Assembly: GCA_018466975.1 (NCBI GenBank)
Contig: CM031562.1
Span: 558,001-622,000, forward strand
From: Sparassis latifolia
Lineage: Eukaryota > Basidiomycota > Agaricomycetes > Polyporales > Sparassidaceae
Direction of reading: 5' to 3'
DNA length: 64,000 nucleotides
A program made the position numbers and the translations under genes. A model generated the notes under the pieces. The model ran no database searches. It saw nothing but the letters and a program-made list of their open reading frames with translations, and had not been told where the DNA came from. Below are positions 21,362 to 32,994 of the stretch, piece after piece (the first letter of the stretch is position 1; each line of letters opens with the position of its first letter).

Positions 21362-24300
21362 ATGAGCACACCACTGGGCCCTCGCCCACGCTGGGGACCC
21401 GTTCGCTCACTCTTATGTCTTGCACCTCTTCTTCTTGTTCCATTTTATTCCTTCAAGCTCAACTACGGTCAGTGCTGCGCCCTCTGCATGGGGCCGCACT
21501 TATGGCAATGACCTCTTTCTGCAGCTCTCCCCGAGCCGATCACCGACCCGTACGTGAGCTAGTGCTTGAATCTCTGCACAGGTAACGACGCGCTCCAGAG
21601 TAAACCCCATTACTGGTCTACCTCAGATATCCGAGGCGAATGCCCTTGCACACGCGAAATATCTTTCGGAGGACATAGGCTACCGCACTGTCGGCACGCG
21701 TGAACATGCACTCGGGGACGCGTGGATGCTGCAACAGGCTGAGTTGCTGCACGCGCAATGCGAGGAGGTGCTCCGCGTGCACCCTGGGCGAAGACTTCAA
21801 TGTGAGGTTTGGCACCAACAGGGCAGCGGGAGTCACCGGTGTGTGCTCAATTTCCTCCCTACTTGTGTGACCTGTCTTGCTTCCCGTCTCGGCCTGTTGG
21901 AGTCTCTCATAAACTTTCTGCTGTTTACAGCCAGTAGAAATGTTGCGCAGGTATGCCGGCCAGGCTTGACGAGTGCCAGCACAGGTCACCATGTTTCCCG
22001 CGTGTACGCACAGAACTGAAAGTTCTATTAGGTTTGATATGATGGGCAGGCGATTGTACAAGACGTATGTAGACCTTACTAACGTAATAATCCGTGTCTC
22101 GGACGGGACTCCTGCTGGGAAAGAACATGCCGTCCTGGTGAATTCGCACGTCGACAGCACTCTGCCTTCTCCTGGCGGTGCGGACGATGCGATTTCTGTA
22201 GGTATTATGATGGAGTGCGTGCGTGTGCTAGTGAACACCCCAGATTGGGAGCCCAAACACGCCATCATATTTTGTGCGTAGCGATCAGCCCTTTGTCACA
22301 CCTCCGTTGATTGTTCGGACTATCGTAGTGTTCAACAATGCAGAGGAGAGCTTGCAGGATGGATCGCATCTATTCGCTACTCAGCATCCCGTCGCTAAGA
22401 CGTCAGTGGGCTCCATGAAATCGTTGTTGTATTCCGAATGCTCAACTGCGTCTCTGCTAGCGTTCGGGCATTTATCAATCTTGAAGGTGCTTTGCCATTT
22501 AGTCTGCATGCGCCAGCCGTGCCGCTGACTATTTTCGCAGCTGCTGGTACAACTGGCCAAGAGATGCTTTTCCAAGCGACCTCAGAGCAGATGATACGGG
22601 CGTACTCCTACGTACCAAGGTGATATGCCAATCAGGTGTCGCGGTCATGTTCCTCATTTTGTCTTCAGACCATTTGGCACCATTATTGCAAGCGAAGTCT
22701 TCAGCTCCGGAATAATTCTATCCGAGTGAGTATCCTGTTAGCCCTCTTGCTGCGAAGGAGCGGATAGTCGCAACTACAAATTAAGCATTCCCACACTACA
22801 GTACAGACTTCCGACAGTTTGAGCAGTACTTGAATGTTACTGGTTTAGATGTGAGTGAATTTATTCTTCCAGCTGCCTTGGTATCACTGAGCAAATCACA
22901 GATAGCCATTGTCAGCAACAGTTACCTCTATCACATGCGCAACGTACGTCTCTTCGCCTCTATGCCGACCTCTTTCCGTTGGTCGATAGATTGACAAAGT
23001 CACACCAGGATTTGGTAGAGAACATAGAGCCTGGTGTTACTCAGGTATCTAATGCTGTACGCTGTCATCTGTTTCTGAGTTGACATGGATACTTAGCACA
23101 TGGGAGAGAACGTCCTTGCGCTGCTTCTGTATCTCTCTTCCCCGGAGTCTCCTCTTCCCACCTTAACAGAAGGCTACACCCGTCCAACGACGGTCTTCTT
23201 CCAGTACCTCGGATATTTCTACCTCTATTCATTCCGCACCGCTAACACCATATACCTGGCCATGCTCGTAACCTCGCTCATTCTTGCCAAAGTGACGTAT
23301 GTCGACCCTGCTCCTGCCCTGAAGAAGGGAAAAGGCTTGCTGGGTGAGCACGCCAAAGGTATCTTGGCTGTCTCTAGCGCATTTGTTGGCTCTCTCGTTG
23401 GTGCAAATGTTGTGGCTGTCGTCATGCGGCTGGTTCTTGGCAAGGGAATGAGCTGGTTCTCCTCGGAATGGTCCTGCGTCGCGCTGTATGGACCTGCGGC
23501 TCTTGCAGGTAGGTTATCATTAAAACACAGTCCGGACCATCCATCTGATAGTTCGATGTTTGATTAGGGGGCCTTGCGTCTCAGCTGCTCGTAGGTCGGG
23601 TACCAGAGCGAACCGTATTCTCATCGGTGTTGCTGTTGCAATCGTTCCTTACGTGTGCCTTGCAATTCGTCGGTATCGGCTCATCGGCATTATACTTCTT
23701 GTCGTGTGTTGGATACTGCGCGGCACTAGTCCTCAATGCCTTCGTAACCAATTCGAAGGATGATATTTCTTTATGGAGCTATCTGATTGGCCAGTTAAAT
23801 CCTCTAATGGTTGGTACTCAAATATTCTGCATCACGCTCGATGTGTTCGTCCCCCTGGTAAGTCGGTCAGTGCCAGTCCTACGGGATTCGATAACTGATG
23901 ACCGTGTATCTTAGACAGGACGTATGGGCCAAGAAGCCCCTGCAGAACACATTATCGCGTCTATCGTGGCCTTCACAGGCGGATATTCTCTTCCGCTCGC
24001 CATCCCCTTCGTGCACCGTTTCAGCCACCGTATGTTAGCGCGGATGGTGATCCTCATGTCGGTGCTGACAGCAGTGATGATGGTCGCCTTCTCGATGAGG
24101 TCGCCGTTCGACGCTATGCACCAAAAGCGCTTGTTTGTGATACATATGGAGAACGTAAGTGCATGAATATAGCATGGGGATGGACATGAAATGGAATTGA
24201 TCTCAGTCATTCAGGTGACGAGTGAGGAGCAACATCTACATGTCGCTGCAGCCGACGGTGCACCTGGCTTCGACGTTCTTGCTCAGAGTATCGCGCGCGA

Positions 24301-24999
24301 CTTCGGTGTAGAAGGCATGGATCCCACATCGGTGATTTTAAACAGCTGGAGCAATTACTGGGAGTCCATGTATCCCTTCTCTGAGGTAAGTGTGCAAAGC
24401 AACTCTAGCGACTCCACCTAGCGATTATTTTCCCCAATCCTAGTTCTTGACGCCATACAAGTTCGACCTTCCTCTCAAACCTGATTATCTGGTTGCTCCG
24501 GAGCACGACTTCACTATAACTGCTGCCAATGATACCATAGATGCAGCGGCCGGCACTAGAAGTCTGACTCTCGTTATCAACCATCCAGGTATCATATGGA
24601 CTGGTACGTGGATGTGCAATGATTCGCTTGATCTCTCACGTGAAATCCGTTGTAGCAATTGTTTTTGATGCCCACGTACTGAAGTGGAACCTGGACGATA
24701 ACCCTCCCGACGAGTATGCGCGTCATCATATCAAGGAGGCGTCGTTCTATGGGCACGATACCTGGACTGTCGACCTAGTAATTAAACTGCCTCCAGGCGC
24801 AGACGCCAAGGCTGGCTTGAGGGTAGACTTCGTCGGTATTCACGAAAAGGCCATGTGGCCGGGGAAGAAGGCAGAGAAGGCGGAGGGCGGACGAGCAATG
24901 GTATTGTTTGAGGAGTTTGATGCTTGGATTGAGAAAGAGATGGCTGGGACGGTGGATACTCTCTTGATAGGCGGTGTTGGCGGTGTAGCTGTGGTATAG
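21362..24999 (+). CDS. Vacuolar membrane protease, M28 family (Pff1/FXNA-like)
   Basis: Start at 21362, with an N-terminal membrane anchor (SLLCLAPLLLVPFYSF). After two short introns comes ITGLPQISEANALAHAKYLS, then RFDMMGRRLYKTYVDLTNV. The M28 zinc ligands and catalytic acids are present: His and Asp in NSHVDSTLPSPGGADDAISV, the Glu pair in FNNAEESLQDGSH, Asp in DTDFRQFEQY and His in YLYHMRN. Then follow about nine hydrophobic segments (for example IYLAMLVTSLILAKV and GTQIFCITLDVFVPL) and a luminal C-terminal domain (HLHVAAADGAPGFDVLAQSI to GGVGGVAVV). About a dozen exons are needed. The intron after GSGSHR is about 200 bp, longer than its neighbours. The layout matches the usual about 900-1000 residue Pff1 proteins of the fungal vacuole. 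The protease looks catalytically intact. Confidence 0.88.
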
Positions 25000-26016
25000 G
25001 ACGTGACATGCTATCTCTATGTCTAGAGCGTTGACTGGCTTTACAGAAAAGATCATATGGATAGGCCCCTCCAAAAAAATCAGTTCACAGCGCGGACTGC
25101 GAAATCAAACGCTCCGGAAATTCAGGTGGGTGGTGGCGCCACCGTGCACCGTGGTGCCACCAAGTCGCGCCGCCTGGGCCGCCGCTCGCGTCCAGATGCC
25201 GGCGAGATGCGAAGGCTAAGGTACCGCCTATCAAGAGCTTTTTTTTGCAGACCGCCCAAAGGGCCACTGTGCACGATTTTTTCGCCTAGGGGCCTAACGA
25301 TATGATCCTTGCTGTACCGACTTCGTCAGCCCTCTGCAGTGGCCATTGCAGGTGTGAGTAGAAATATCAGAGTTGCCCAGCAATATTGATCCCGTTAGAC
25401 GTCCTTATGTCAGTTCAAGCCCTCCAAAGCGCGGAACCGAAATTTCCTTTTGTGAGGAGGAGTACAAGAGCAAAATCTTCGGCTTCGAGGCGATCTTCTG
25501 TTCTGTAGCTAAGGAATCCAAGAAAGGAAATTTTTGGCTAACGTCGCCTTCTGATTAGCCCAGGAAGAATTGGCGCCCGGTTGCATATACGCCCTAATAC
25601 AAAAGGAGCTATCGACGGGCACAAGACCTCCATAGATCTCAGATCTGACACATTCCGGCTTTCCCGGATAGGGCCATCGCCGGAGAGTACTTATGAACAT
25701 TATGAACACTCAACCTCTACTCGAATACAGTATTGCCCTTTTTTTCACTGGGACGACTGTAGCCCGCTCATAGAAAGAGTCAGAGTCAAACCGCCGTTTG
25801 ACTCTGACTCTTTCTATGAGCGGCGAACACAGTCATGCGGTCCCGATTTGGAGGAGCGTTGCTTTGATGGCAGCCGCAACGCTTTTGCTAAGATGCTGTC
25901 TCCCAGGTGGCGCTGTAACCGTCCCAATCAAAGCGAGCTCACAGCATAGCCGGGTATTATTGTATTTAGGGCCTCTGATGACCATTCTGCTCACTAACCT
26001 CGTCCTGTTTGCTACC
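25000..26016. other. Intergenic kilobase with a perfect hairpin
   Basis: No gene is supported between the protease stop and the repeat-protein start. It contains the 27-bp hairpin at 25764-25823. An ORF running from 25798 overlaps the first exon of the next gene, but its upstream part has no support. Confidence 0.5.
25764..25823. repeat. Perfect 27-bp inverted repeat with 6-nt loop
   Basis: The sequence at 25764-25790 is exactly the reverse complement of 25797-25823, with CCGCCG between. The right arm includes TGACTCTGACTCTTTC. It would extrude as a cruciform or form a stable RNA hairpin on either strand. No T-run follows, and it is about 200 bp upstream of the chosen start of the next gene. 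Confidence 0.9.
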
Positions 26017-28488
26017 ATGTCCCCACACGCTTTGCGACCATCCTCTCCAACGGCCCTCGGTGCTTTCAACGTTACGTGAGTGGCCCTTTGTCAATGAAGG
26101 TCGCCTGTGCTAATTTTTATTTTCAGAGCGAGATTCGTGAATCACTCTCAGCCCACGCCACAGCGCGGTGCTGCCGAATCCACGCAGCGTTTTGTCGGAT
26201 CCCGGATCCACCATCATTCTCAGCTAATTCCACAGTACGTAGTGGACGACTCGCCGTGGTTACCGACTACATCACTGACCCGACACCCTCCTCGACCAAC
26301 GCCACAATACCAAGCGCCGGAACCGCTGCAGCCTCCTCCAAAACCACGAACCAAACGGCCTAGGTCAGATATGCTAGATCAATCTCCGTCTCTCAAGTAC
26401 ATGCGACCGCACGAGAAAGCGTATCTTAAAACCCCAGAGATAACGCCGGATATATTTCGCCGGTTTGATTATTTTCGGCAAAATTCGGGGGGAGGTGAAC
26501 ATCGTATACATCCCAACATCCCTTTTCCCTCTAGTCATCAGCATGAACAGCATGTTGGCGAGCAAGTGAGCGACATTCAGTGTCCGCTTCCGACCACCTC
26601 CAGCTCCTCCACAACGACTGCTGCTCGAGGACAGAAGCGAAAATATGCTGACGTGCAACTGGACGATGGTCAGGGGGGGACTATGCTTTACACCGCTGGC
26701 CATATACCCACGACTGCGCGAGGGAGCAAACGAGCGCGAGTCGATAACCAGGGCCCAACTATCCTCACCCCCGATATACCCAGCTCCTCTACACGAGGAA
26801 CGAAACGAGCGCGTATCGATGACCCGGTGGACGATGTCCCGCCTCCAACCATTCTCCCCGAAATTCCTCTCTCCTCTACTCGAGGGAAGGAAAGAGCACG
26901 TGTCGATGCCGAAGTGTACGGCGTCCAGGATTCAACCATTCTTCCTACCCGTATTTCCAGCTCCTCTGGTCGAGAGAAGAAACGAGCGCGACTCGACCTC
27001 GACTACAGTATCCAGGTTCCAATTGTTTCTACTGCCGATACGCTCAGTTCCGTTGCTCGAGGTAAGAAACGAGCCCATGTTGATGACCAAGTGTACAGCG
27101 TGCAGGATCCGATCACCAACACTTCCGTCATCCCCAGCACCTCTGGTCGGAGGACGAAACGACCACGTATTGCCGAGCAAGTGGACATCACCCAGGCTCA
27201 AAACATTCCATCGACAGATACCCCCGGCTCCTCTTCCCGAGGGAGAGAGCGGCAACATGTCGACCCGCACGTAGAAAGGGCTCCGTGTTCGACCACATTT
27301 GACGCCGAGATCCCGGCACTTCCTGCTACTCATCAACAGGAACCAAAGCAGTTCGGCAATATACAGATTCTGGATACCCTGGATGTGCCCCGTACGGATA
27401 CTCCCAGTCCCTTTAATATAGACAGTCTCTTCATGGACATGGACCCCGATCTCATGGATGCCCTCAGTCACATCCTGGATACCCCCAGTTTTCCCAATTA
27501 TACCCTCAGCTCCTCCATAACCGTTACTCGAGGGGATGAACGACAGTGTGCCGGCGAGCATATGGACAACATTCAGGGCCCAAGTGCCCCTTACACAGAT
27601 ACCCCAACCCCATCGACGCACACCACTAATAAAGGAAAGAGGCGGCAGTACGAACAAGTAAATAACGTTCACGGTCCGAGTACCCTGATTATTGATACCC
27701 CCACCGCTCGAGGACCGAAACGACAGTGTGTCGATGAACAGGAGGATAACGCTCGGTTTGCGACTACACTGGATAACGACCCCCTCGTTCACTTTGCAGC
27801 CCCTACCTCTCAGCCTCAGAAACGCCGGAAGACAGGCGGGCAGTCCTTCCACGACGAAGTCTCCGTCGCTGGACCCTCCACCCTTCCTCCGCCTCAACAG
27901 CGACGGCGTCAGACGACCCGCAGTGAAGGGGACGAAGTCCAGACTCCGGCTGCTAGTACGAAACCTCGCCGTACCCGCCCTCCACGCCCCAAAAAGCAGC
28001 AGCCCCCTCAAGGACCTGTGTTGGTCCGCGTCGTGCCCCAGTCTGGCCACGGTGCCTATACCCTACCCCGTCCTTCTGCCGTTCCTTCGCAATGGGAGCA
28101 AGTCAATTCCGAAGGTTGTGATCAAGGTACCCTTGCGGGTGCTCCACCTCCGCCGACAGTGGATTACGTTGAAATCGGATTTACTGAACTCAAAGCTAGG
28201 GCCTCCGCGTTTCAAATGCACATCCAGAAGCTCCAACGCATCAAACATGTATTGAATTCGCGGTTGAAAGGCGCTGATCCGACAGGAAAGCTTGCGAAGA
28301 TCGAGCGGGATCTCGAGCTCGCCCATCACCACTTCGAGCAATTGAAGAAGAACGGATACGAGTTGCAGGAGTCTTGTAAAAGACTCAACCTGTCTGAAGA
28401 GCGAATGAGGGAGGTACGACTCATTTTTCCGAGGGTTGTACCTGTCCGGGTGGCTTCGAACGTTGAAGGATCATCCAAGACTTCTTAA
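26017..28488 (+). CDS. Repeat-rich protein with many KR-basic motifs and C-terminal coiled coil
   Basis: Two exons (26017-26075, 26127-28488) encode 806 residues. The ATG at 26017 sits in good context (GCTACCATGTCC), and a GTGAGT donor and TTTTCAG acceptor join the frames. From about 26610 to 27780 the protein is a run of ten or so degenerate units of about 30 residues, roughly T-R-G-x-K-R-x-R-V-D-x-Q-V-D-x-V-Q-x-P-T-I followed by a Ser-rich spacer. Examples are TRGTKRARIDDPVDDV, ARGKKRAHVDDQVYSV and GRRTKRPRIAEQVDI. Each unit carries a monopartite NLS-like cluster. A Pro/Arg-rich linker (KPRRTRPPRPKKQQPP) leads to a C-terminal helix (FTELKARASAFQMHIQKLQR to LAHHHFEQLKKNGYELQ) that looks coiled-coil. 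I do not recognise the family. Nuclear location is likely from the basic motifs. Confidence 0.7.
26611..27780 (+). repeat. Tandem degenerate repeats of about 90 bp within the coding sequence
   Basis: Each unit starts near a CGAGGxxxGAAACGAGCGC-like core (for example about 26790, 26885, 26970 and 27060) and spans 87-93 bp. The units have diverged but keep frame, so the array is kept as protein repeats. One insertion-like long unit lies at about 27260-27530. Confidence 0.65.
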
Positions 28489-28761
28489 CATGCAATCTGT
28501 GAAAGGGGCATTGTATACCATTGTTATTAGAATCGCACCCATACCCAGTTTTTACTCGACAACCAATATCACACCGAACTGTACCACTCACTGGCCGATC
28601 TGAGACGGAGTTCTAAACCTCTGAAGAGTGTACATGTGTTCTGAATCGCCGGCTATATCGAAATCGTAAGCTACAAGTCAGTCAACTGTCGCGATGTGTG
28701 ATTTGATGCTCCGTGGTGTCTATATAAATATGTCAGCCGAACATAGCTGCGTGCAAGCACA

Positions 28762-29653
28762 ATGGCCGTCAAAATCGTCTCGGGATCTCGTCAAAATCTG
28801 GTTCAATACTACGTTTCCTCTGGCCTTGGTTCGTAATCTGGAAGAGGGATCGCTTACCGACGACGTACATTACAGGCACAGGTACCTCCCATGGTTTGGA
28901 ACGCATCCTAGAGGTGGTGCTGGCATTCGGCCAGAAGGCGGAAGTTCAGAAGTCCGTGCGCCACTCGTCAAGAAGTAAAAATCATCCCAGCTTTTGACCA
29001 TCGCTGCATTTGAGACAGTAAAGAAACACTTTGGTCGACTGGAAGTGGTAGTGAACAACGCAAGTTTTGCACTGGAGGTGCGAGATCGAAGATACACCTG
29101 AGGAAGCGGGTCGGATGCACGGTTCTGTCATGGGGACCAGTTCACATTACGGAGTAACTGAGTGAACTTCAACTCGACATCGGGTTGATGGCATGAATTA
29201 GGCTCCCAAATTTCTGAGAGACGTTAACCCGGCAAGACATGGAGGCCGAGCGGTAAATGTCTCTTCGCTGAGCTGGTGCAGCAAACAGACGCTTGGATTC
29301 TACAGTGCCGTAACATCAGCGCGATTTGTCATAAAAGGAATTTAAAGCTCGCTCACGAGCTCACCGTTATGTATTCAAAGCTGTCAAGGCCTTCGTTTGC
29401 GACAGAGATGCTCCCAGAATGGAACATCAAGGGTATCATCGTCGAGCTCCGAAGCATCGAAACTGCATTAAACGGATCCACCGCTAGCGTACCCGTGCAT
29501 CCTGGTTACCAGGGCTCCTCCTCGCCCGACATGGCTTTCAGGAAGATGTTGGAGGCCCTCCAATAATCTGACGGCAACCTTGGGGATCCTGCGAAGGCGG
29601 ATAAGGCACTGACTGAAATTGCAAGCATGCCTGACCCTCCGCTCTGCATCTAG
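28762..29653 (+). pseudogene. Decayed short-chain dehydrogenase/reductase (SDR)
   Basis: SDR landmarks appear in order but in different frames and with stops between: a degraded nucleotide-binding loop (TGTSHGLERILEVVLAFGQ, about 28875-28930), HFGRLEVVVNNAS (about 29023-29065, the NNAG motif), EIEDTPEEAGRM one frame later, VNVSSLSWCSKQTLGFYSAV (about 29252-29310, substrate Ser and catalytic Tyr), and a C-terminal stretch PGYQGSSSPDMAFRKMLEAL then GDPAKADKALTEIASMPDPP. The active-site motif reads YSAVT, so the catalytic Lys of YxxxK is replaced by Thr. No splicing pattern restores one frame. It is a dead NAD(P)-dependent oxidoreductase. Confidence 0.75.
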
Positions 29654-30766
29654 TGAGGGACAAATTGGTCGTAACAAGGCCGTTGAAGACAGTTCGGATA
29701 AACGTACGGAAAAATCTCGCATTCCACCAACGAGGACGGCGTGGATAATATGATCGTCCTAAAGGACATGAGCCAAAGAAACTACGCGTTTGCATGACGC
29801 AAGTGTCAATTTGGTTGTGTGTCGCCATGCATATCCATATGATCGCCTAGTCTGGTTTTTACTCGTCGAAGTTCCCGGAAATGTGGTACTACGGAAGTGG
29901 CACGGAAGCCCGGACACTGCCGGGACTCAGACGAGTAGCGAAGCGATGAGTCATCTGAATCTAGATCAGACTTCTACCAGACTTCTACAACGCTCTCACT
30001 TGATGCCAGTATACAACTCTCGTTCACTGTAGGTAGATGGAGTTATCTCCAAATACCCTCAAGCTGAAAACAGTGGGAGGCTACAGGGAGGCTGTTCATC
30101 GGGTTTTAGGTTACGGTAGATCCTACTCTCACAGTGCTCTTTTTGGATAATTCGCATGACATCTATTGCAAATGGTGAGCTATGATTTCGACGAGTCGTA
30201 TCGCTGCCCCTTAAACAATGCCCTTGAACGCAACATCGACACTGGCATTTCTGACGTATCCACCCCAACATCCTGCTGACTGCACATTGGGTCCCAGACA
30301 CATTTGCTCCGCATGGCGTTACGCTCCAACATCGTCGTTCGCCTCCCGTCATGGTCTGCAATGCCTGGCACAAGGACGAAATCGTCGCCTTCACATGCTG
30401 CCTTTCCCCGTCAGTAAAATTCTACATCGCTCACTTGTCTACCTCGACAACTATGGCCGCCAAGTCCGCCAATACAAGACTTTTCTTGCGCCGCCAGCTA
30501 GCCCCACTTTCCAACAGAGCTAAACCTTCCGAGGCGTGTACCTGCGCAACAACGCCTACTCCCCATGTTGCGCATTAGGAACGAGGAATGCGTCATGCAG
30601 CGCTGCATGGAATGTCCTACAGTGCTCAGGGGCACGTTCCCAAGCGTAACGCTTGCAGGCAACAACATGTGGTACCGTGCAGTGCTCTATTTCCGCGCAG
30701 ATGAATTTGTCTACTTGTAAATCCATTTGCATATGACGGAAGCGTCCCCTAGCCAATTCCCTAGAC
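29654..30766. other. Gene-poor stretch
   Basis: Only short ORFs without motifs or splice partners are present between the SDR pseudogene and the tentative gene at 30.8 kb. No repeats or RNA genes were recognised. Confidence 0.4.
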
Positions 30767-32545
30767 ATGGCAATCCACTCCTCGTCTCGAGGAGCTGCCT
30801 CACGCATTCGCAGAGTGTGTCAAAGCTGCGAAATAACCCTTCGTTCAAGTGCTGGTCACTTGGCTCATCGACTGGGCTTTGGTCCTCGAGCTACGAGCCG
30901 TCGCATAGAGAAGGCCTTTGGAGACCGTTTCGAGCGCTATGACGTGCTTGAGCAACTATACAATGCACGTAGGTCGCCAGTGGGTAAAGTCCCGCCAAAT
31001 GTTCGTAGGATGGAGAAACATTGTCTGAAGCTGATAAATTATGCTTGTCTGTGAGCATGCGAGTGCAATCCCCCTTTCTATCCTGATCGCGAAACAGGAA
31101 AGAATCTCCTGAAGTTCAATTAGACGCGTTTAAAAGCATCATATCGTTGACCACTCGCTTTCCGGGCCTTAGAGCTCTATTCGTCCGCCACGTCGACACA
31201 CGAGTGGACAACCTTTGGAGCGTGCCTGAGCGTAATCGCACCCATGAATGGGAATTCTTTCGCAAATTTGCTATATTCTGCCTCTTTCCAAATGCCATTG
31301 CAAACACGCTAGAAGCTGTCAGGCCGCGCAAACTCGGCCGTCTCCTTCATTCATCGCGTGCTGTTGTTGAAAGTTTGATTTCAATTTGCAAGTGAGCGCA
31401 GGCTATTCTCCCTTACGCGCGTTGATTACGAAGAGATGCAGAGAGGATTCCGGGCTCTCGAAGCTAACCGCCGTTCGCTCCCTTGCAGGAATTCTGGAGA
31501 TGCCCGATTTTTGGAGCGTCGAGAACAACTATTCACTTCAGTGTTACATCGCCCGTCAGTTGTTGGATGTAATCGTACAGCTCATCGAAGATACCCGCAA
31601 TGATGTCGGATTCTTGGAAGTTGAGCCGGTTGATCATGTGGATGCCAGCATCGACTTGGAAGGCATTGATATGCTTGCAAGTGCTACGCTGTTTGGCGTG
31701 CAACGTTGGGTAAGAGTGGGACTTGTGAAAGATCTGGGTTCAGAATGTTGGTACGAAAGCTTTCTTTGTTTAATTGAGGTACTTCGAAGGTCAGTCTCTC
31801 GATGCTCCAGGTTTTCACCGTCTCATATTTGGGTTACGTAGTCTGAATGCAGAAGAAGGGCTCAAACTGTCATATAGTCGTGCGATCCAAGATTGGACAT
31901 CCTTCTTCAAGGAGTTTTCAGATGGACCACTGCCAGAATCGCTGCCAGGCGAATACAAAATCCCGGCTCCCATGTACGTATCGTGCTTATGATTTACCTA
32001 CGACTCGAGCTGAACTCCCGCCAGTCGTCTACCTGAGACTAATCCAGATAATAATGCTCATGGAAGGTGGACGAGAGCAGTTAAAAACCCACGAATCGCT
32101 AATGACTCTCCGCTATCTCAAACCTCTACTTACACCGAAGAGGTGCCACCGATTGACTGCTCCTCTGTGCACGAATCTTCGAGCAGCTCGGAGACGCTGT
32201 CGTCGGACGCTTCTCTCGGTGAAGCTTCTGGTAAGGATGACCTTACGATCTTCCAACAATTGACGGACCCACCTTTCCAGCATCCGCCATACTTGCAGAC
32301 ACTTCGCATACGCCTTCCGAAGGTGCAGCCAGGGCGGACGGATCCGACGTCTATCTTACTCCACTAGTTGTCGTACCTCCGAGTTCTGCATATCTTGTCA
32401 AGCAAGATATGGCAGAAGCTCAGTCTTCGTTCGAACAGCTGTATCACGCGCCGAAGGAGAACAGTATTCATCTCGGGATCGATCAGCTTTCTAGAAGCTT
32501 CACAAACCGGCGGTTGGCATCGCACCTGCGTCACAACTGAGGTGC
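30767..32545 (+). CDS. Hypothetical multi-exon protein, helical, unrecognised
   Basis: A tentative model. The open frame from 30767 joins through a GTGAGC-AACAG intron near 31051-31095 to a segment with SPEVQLDAFKSIISLTTRFP and WEFFRKFAIFCLFPNAIANT. It then joins through GTGAGC-TTGCAG (about 31394-31490) to ILEMPDFWSVENNYSLQCYI and further to a segment with FHRLIFGLRSLNAEEGLKLS. The last part is Ser-rich (SSVHESSSSSETLSSD) and may run to a TGA at about 32545. The joins keep frame and the sequence looks alpha-helical, perhaps repeat-like, but I do not recognise a family. Start, last exons and even functionality are uncertain. It may be one of the lineage-specific hypothetical genes common in Agaricomycetes. 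Confidence 0.4.
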
Positions 32546-32994
32546 GTCATCCCCCTCTAAGCAGTGCGCGAGATACTCATTTTCAGTGAAGAAATGGCCG
32601 GCGTAATGCAAAGGCGAAAATCACTGCTATTGAAACGTATTTTCGGTAAGTAATTCCTGCAGCCGAGATCAACTCTGGAGGGGTTCCCCGAAGAATGCGT
32701 AGCTAAACACGGAGATCTCACCTCGGTATACACCAAGCTGGTCAAGTTCTAAAAGATTCTGCGGCAAGTCTGGAGGGTGGTCAATCTCACTGGCAGATTG
32801 AGGCCAACGTAAAAGTTTAGCGTTAGAACCTGCTCGCAGTGTCGAACCCGTATATATTTTATTATAGATATGATTGGTTTACTTTAGTGTGTACAGAACA
32901 AGGTCATACAGAAGACGTCACAGGCAGGCATTGCAGTCAAAGGTGAATTACAACAAGACAGATTTGGAACGAATCGCACAATGTCAAACGCCAT
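32546..32994. other. Short convergent spacer
   Basis: Lies between the tentative gene and the 3' end of the gene on the other strand. Nothing recognised. Confidence 0.4.

Noticed and set aside
26932..28050. 372-codon minus-strand ORF
   Set aside because: It is the antisense of the repeat-protein gene; its length follows from the repeats lacking stops in that frame, and it has no domain or splice support.
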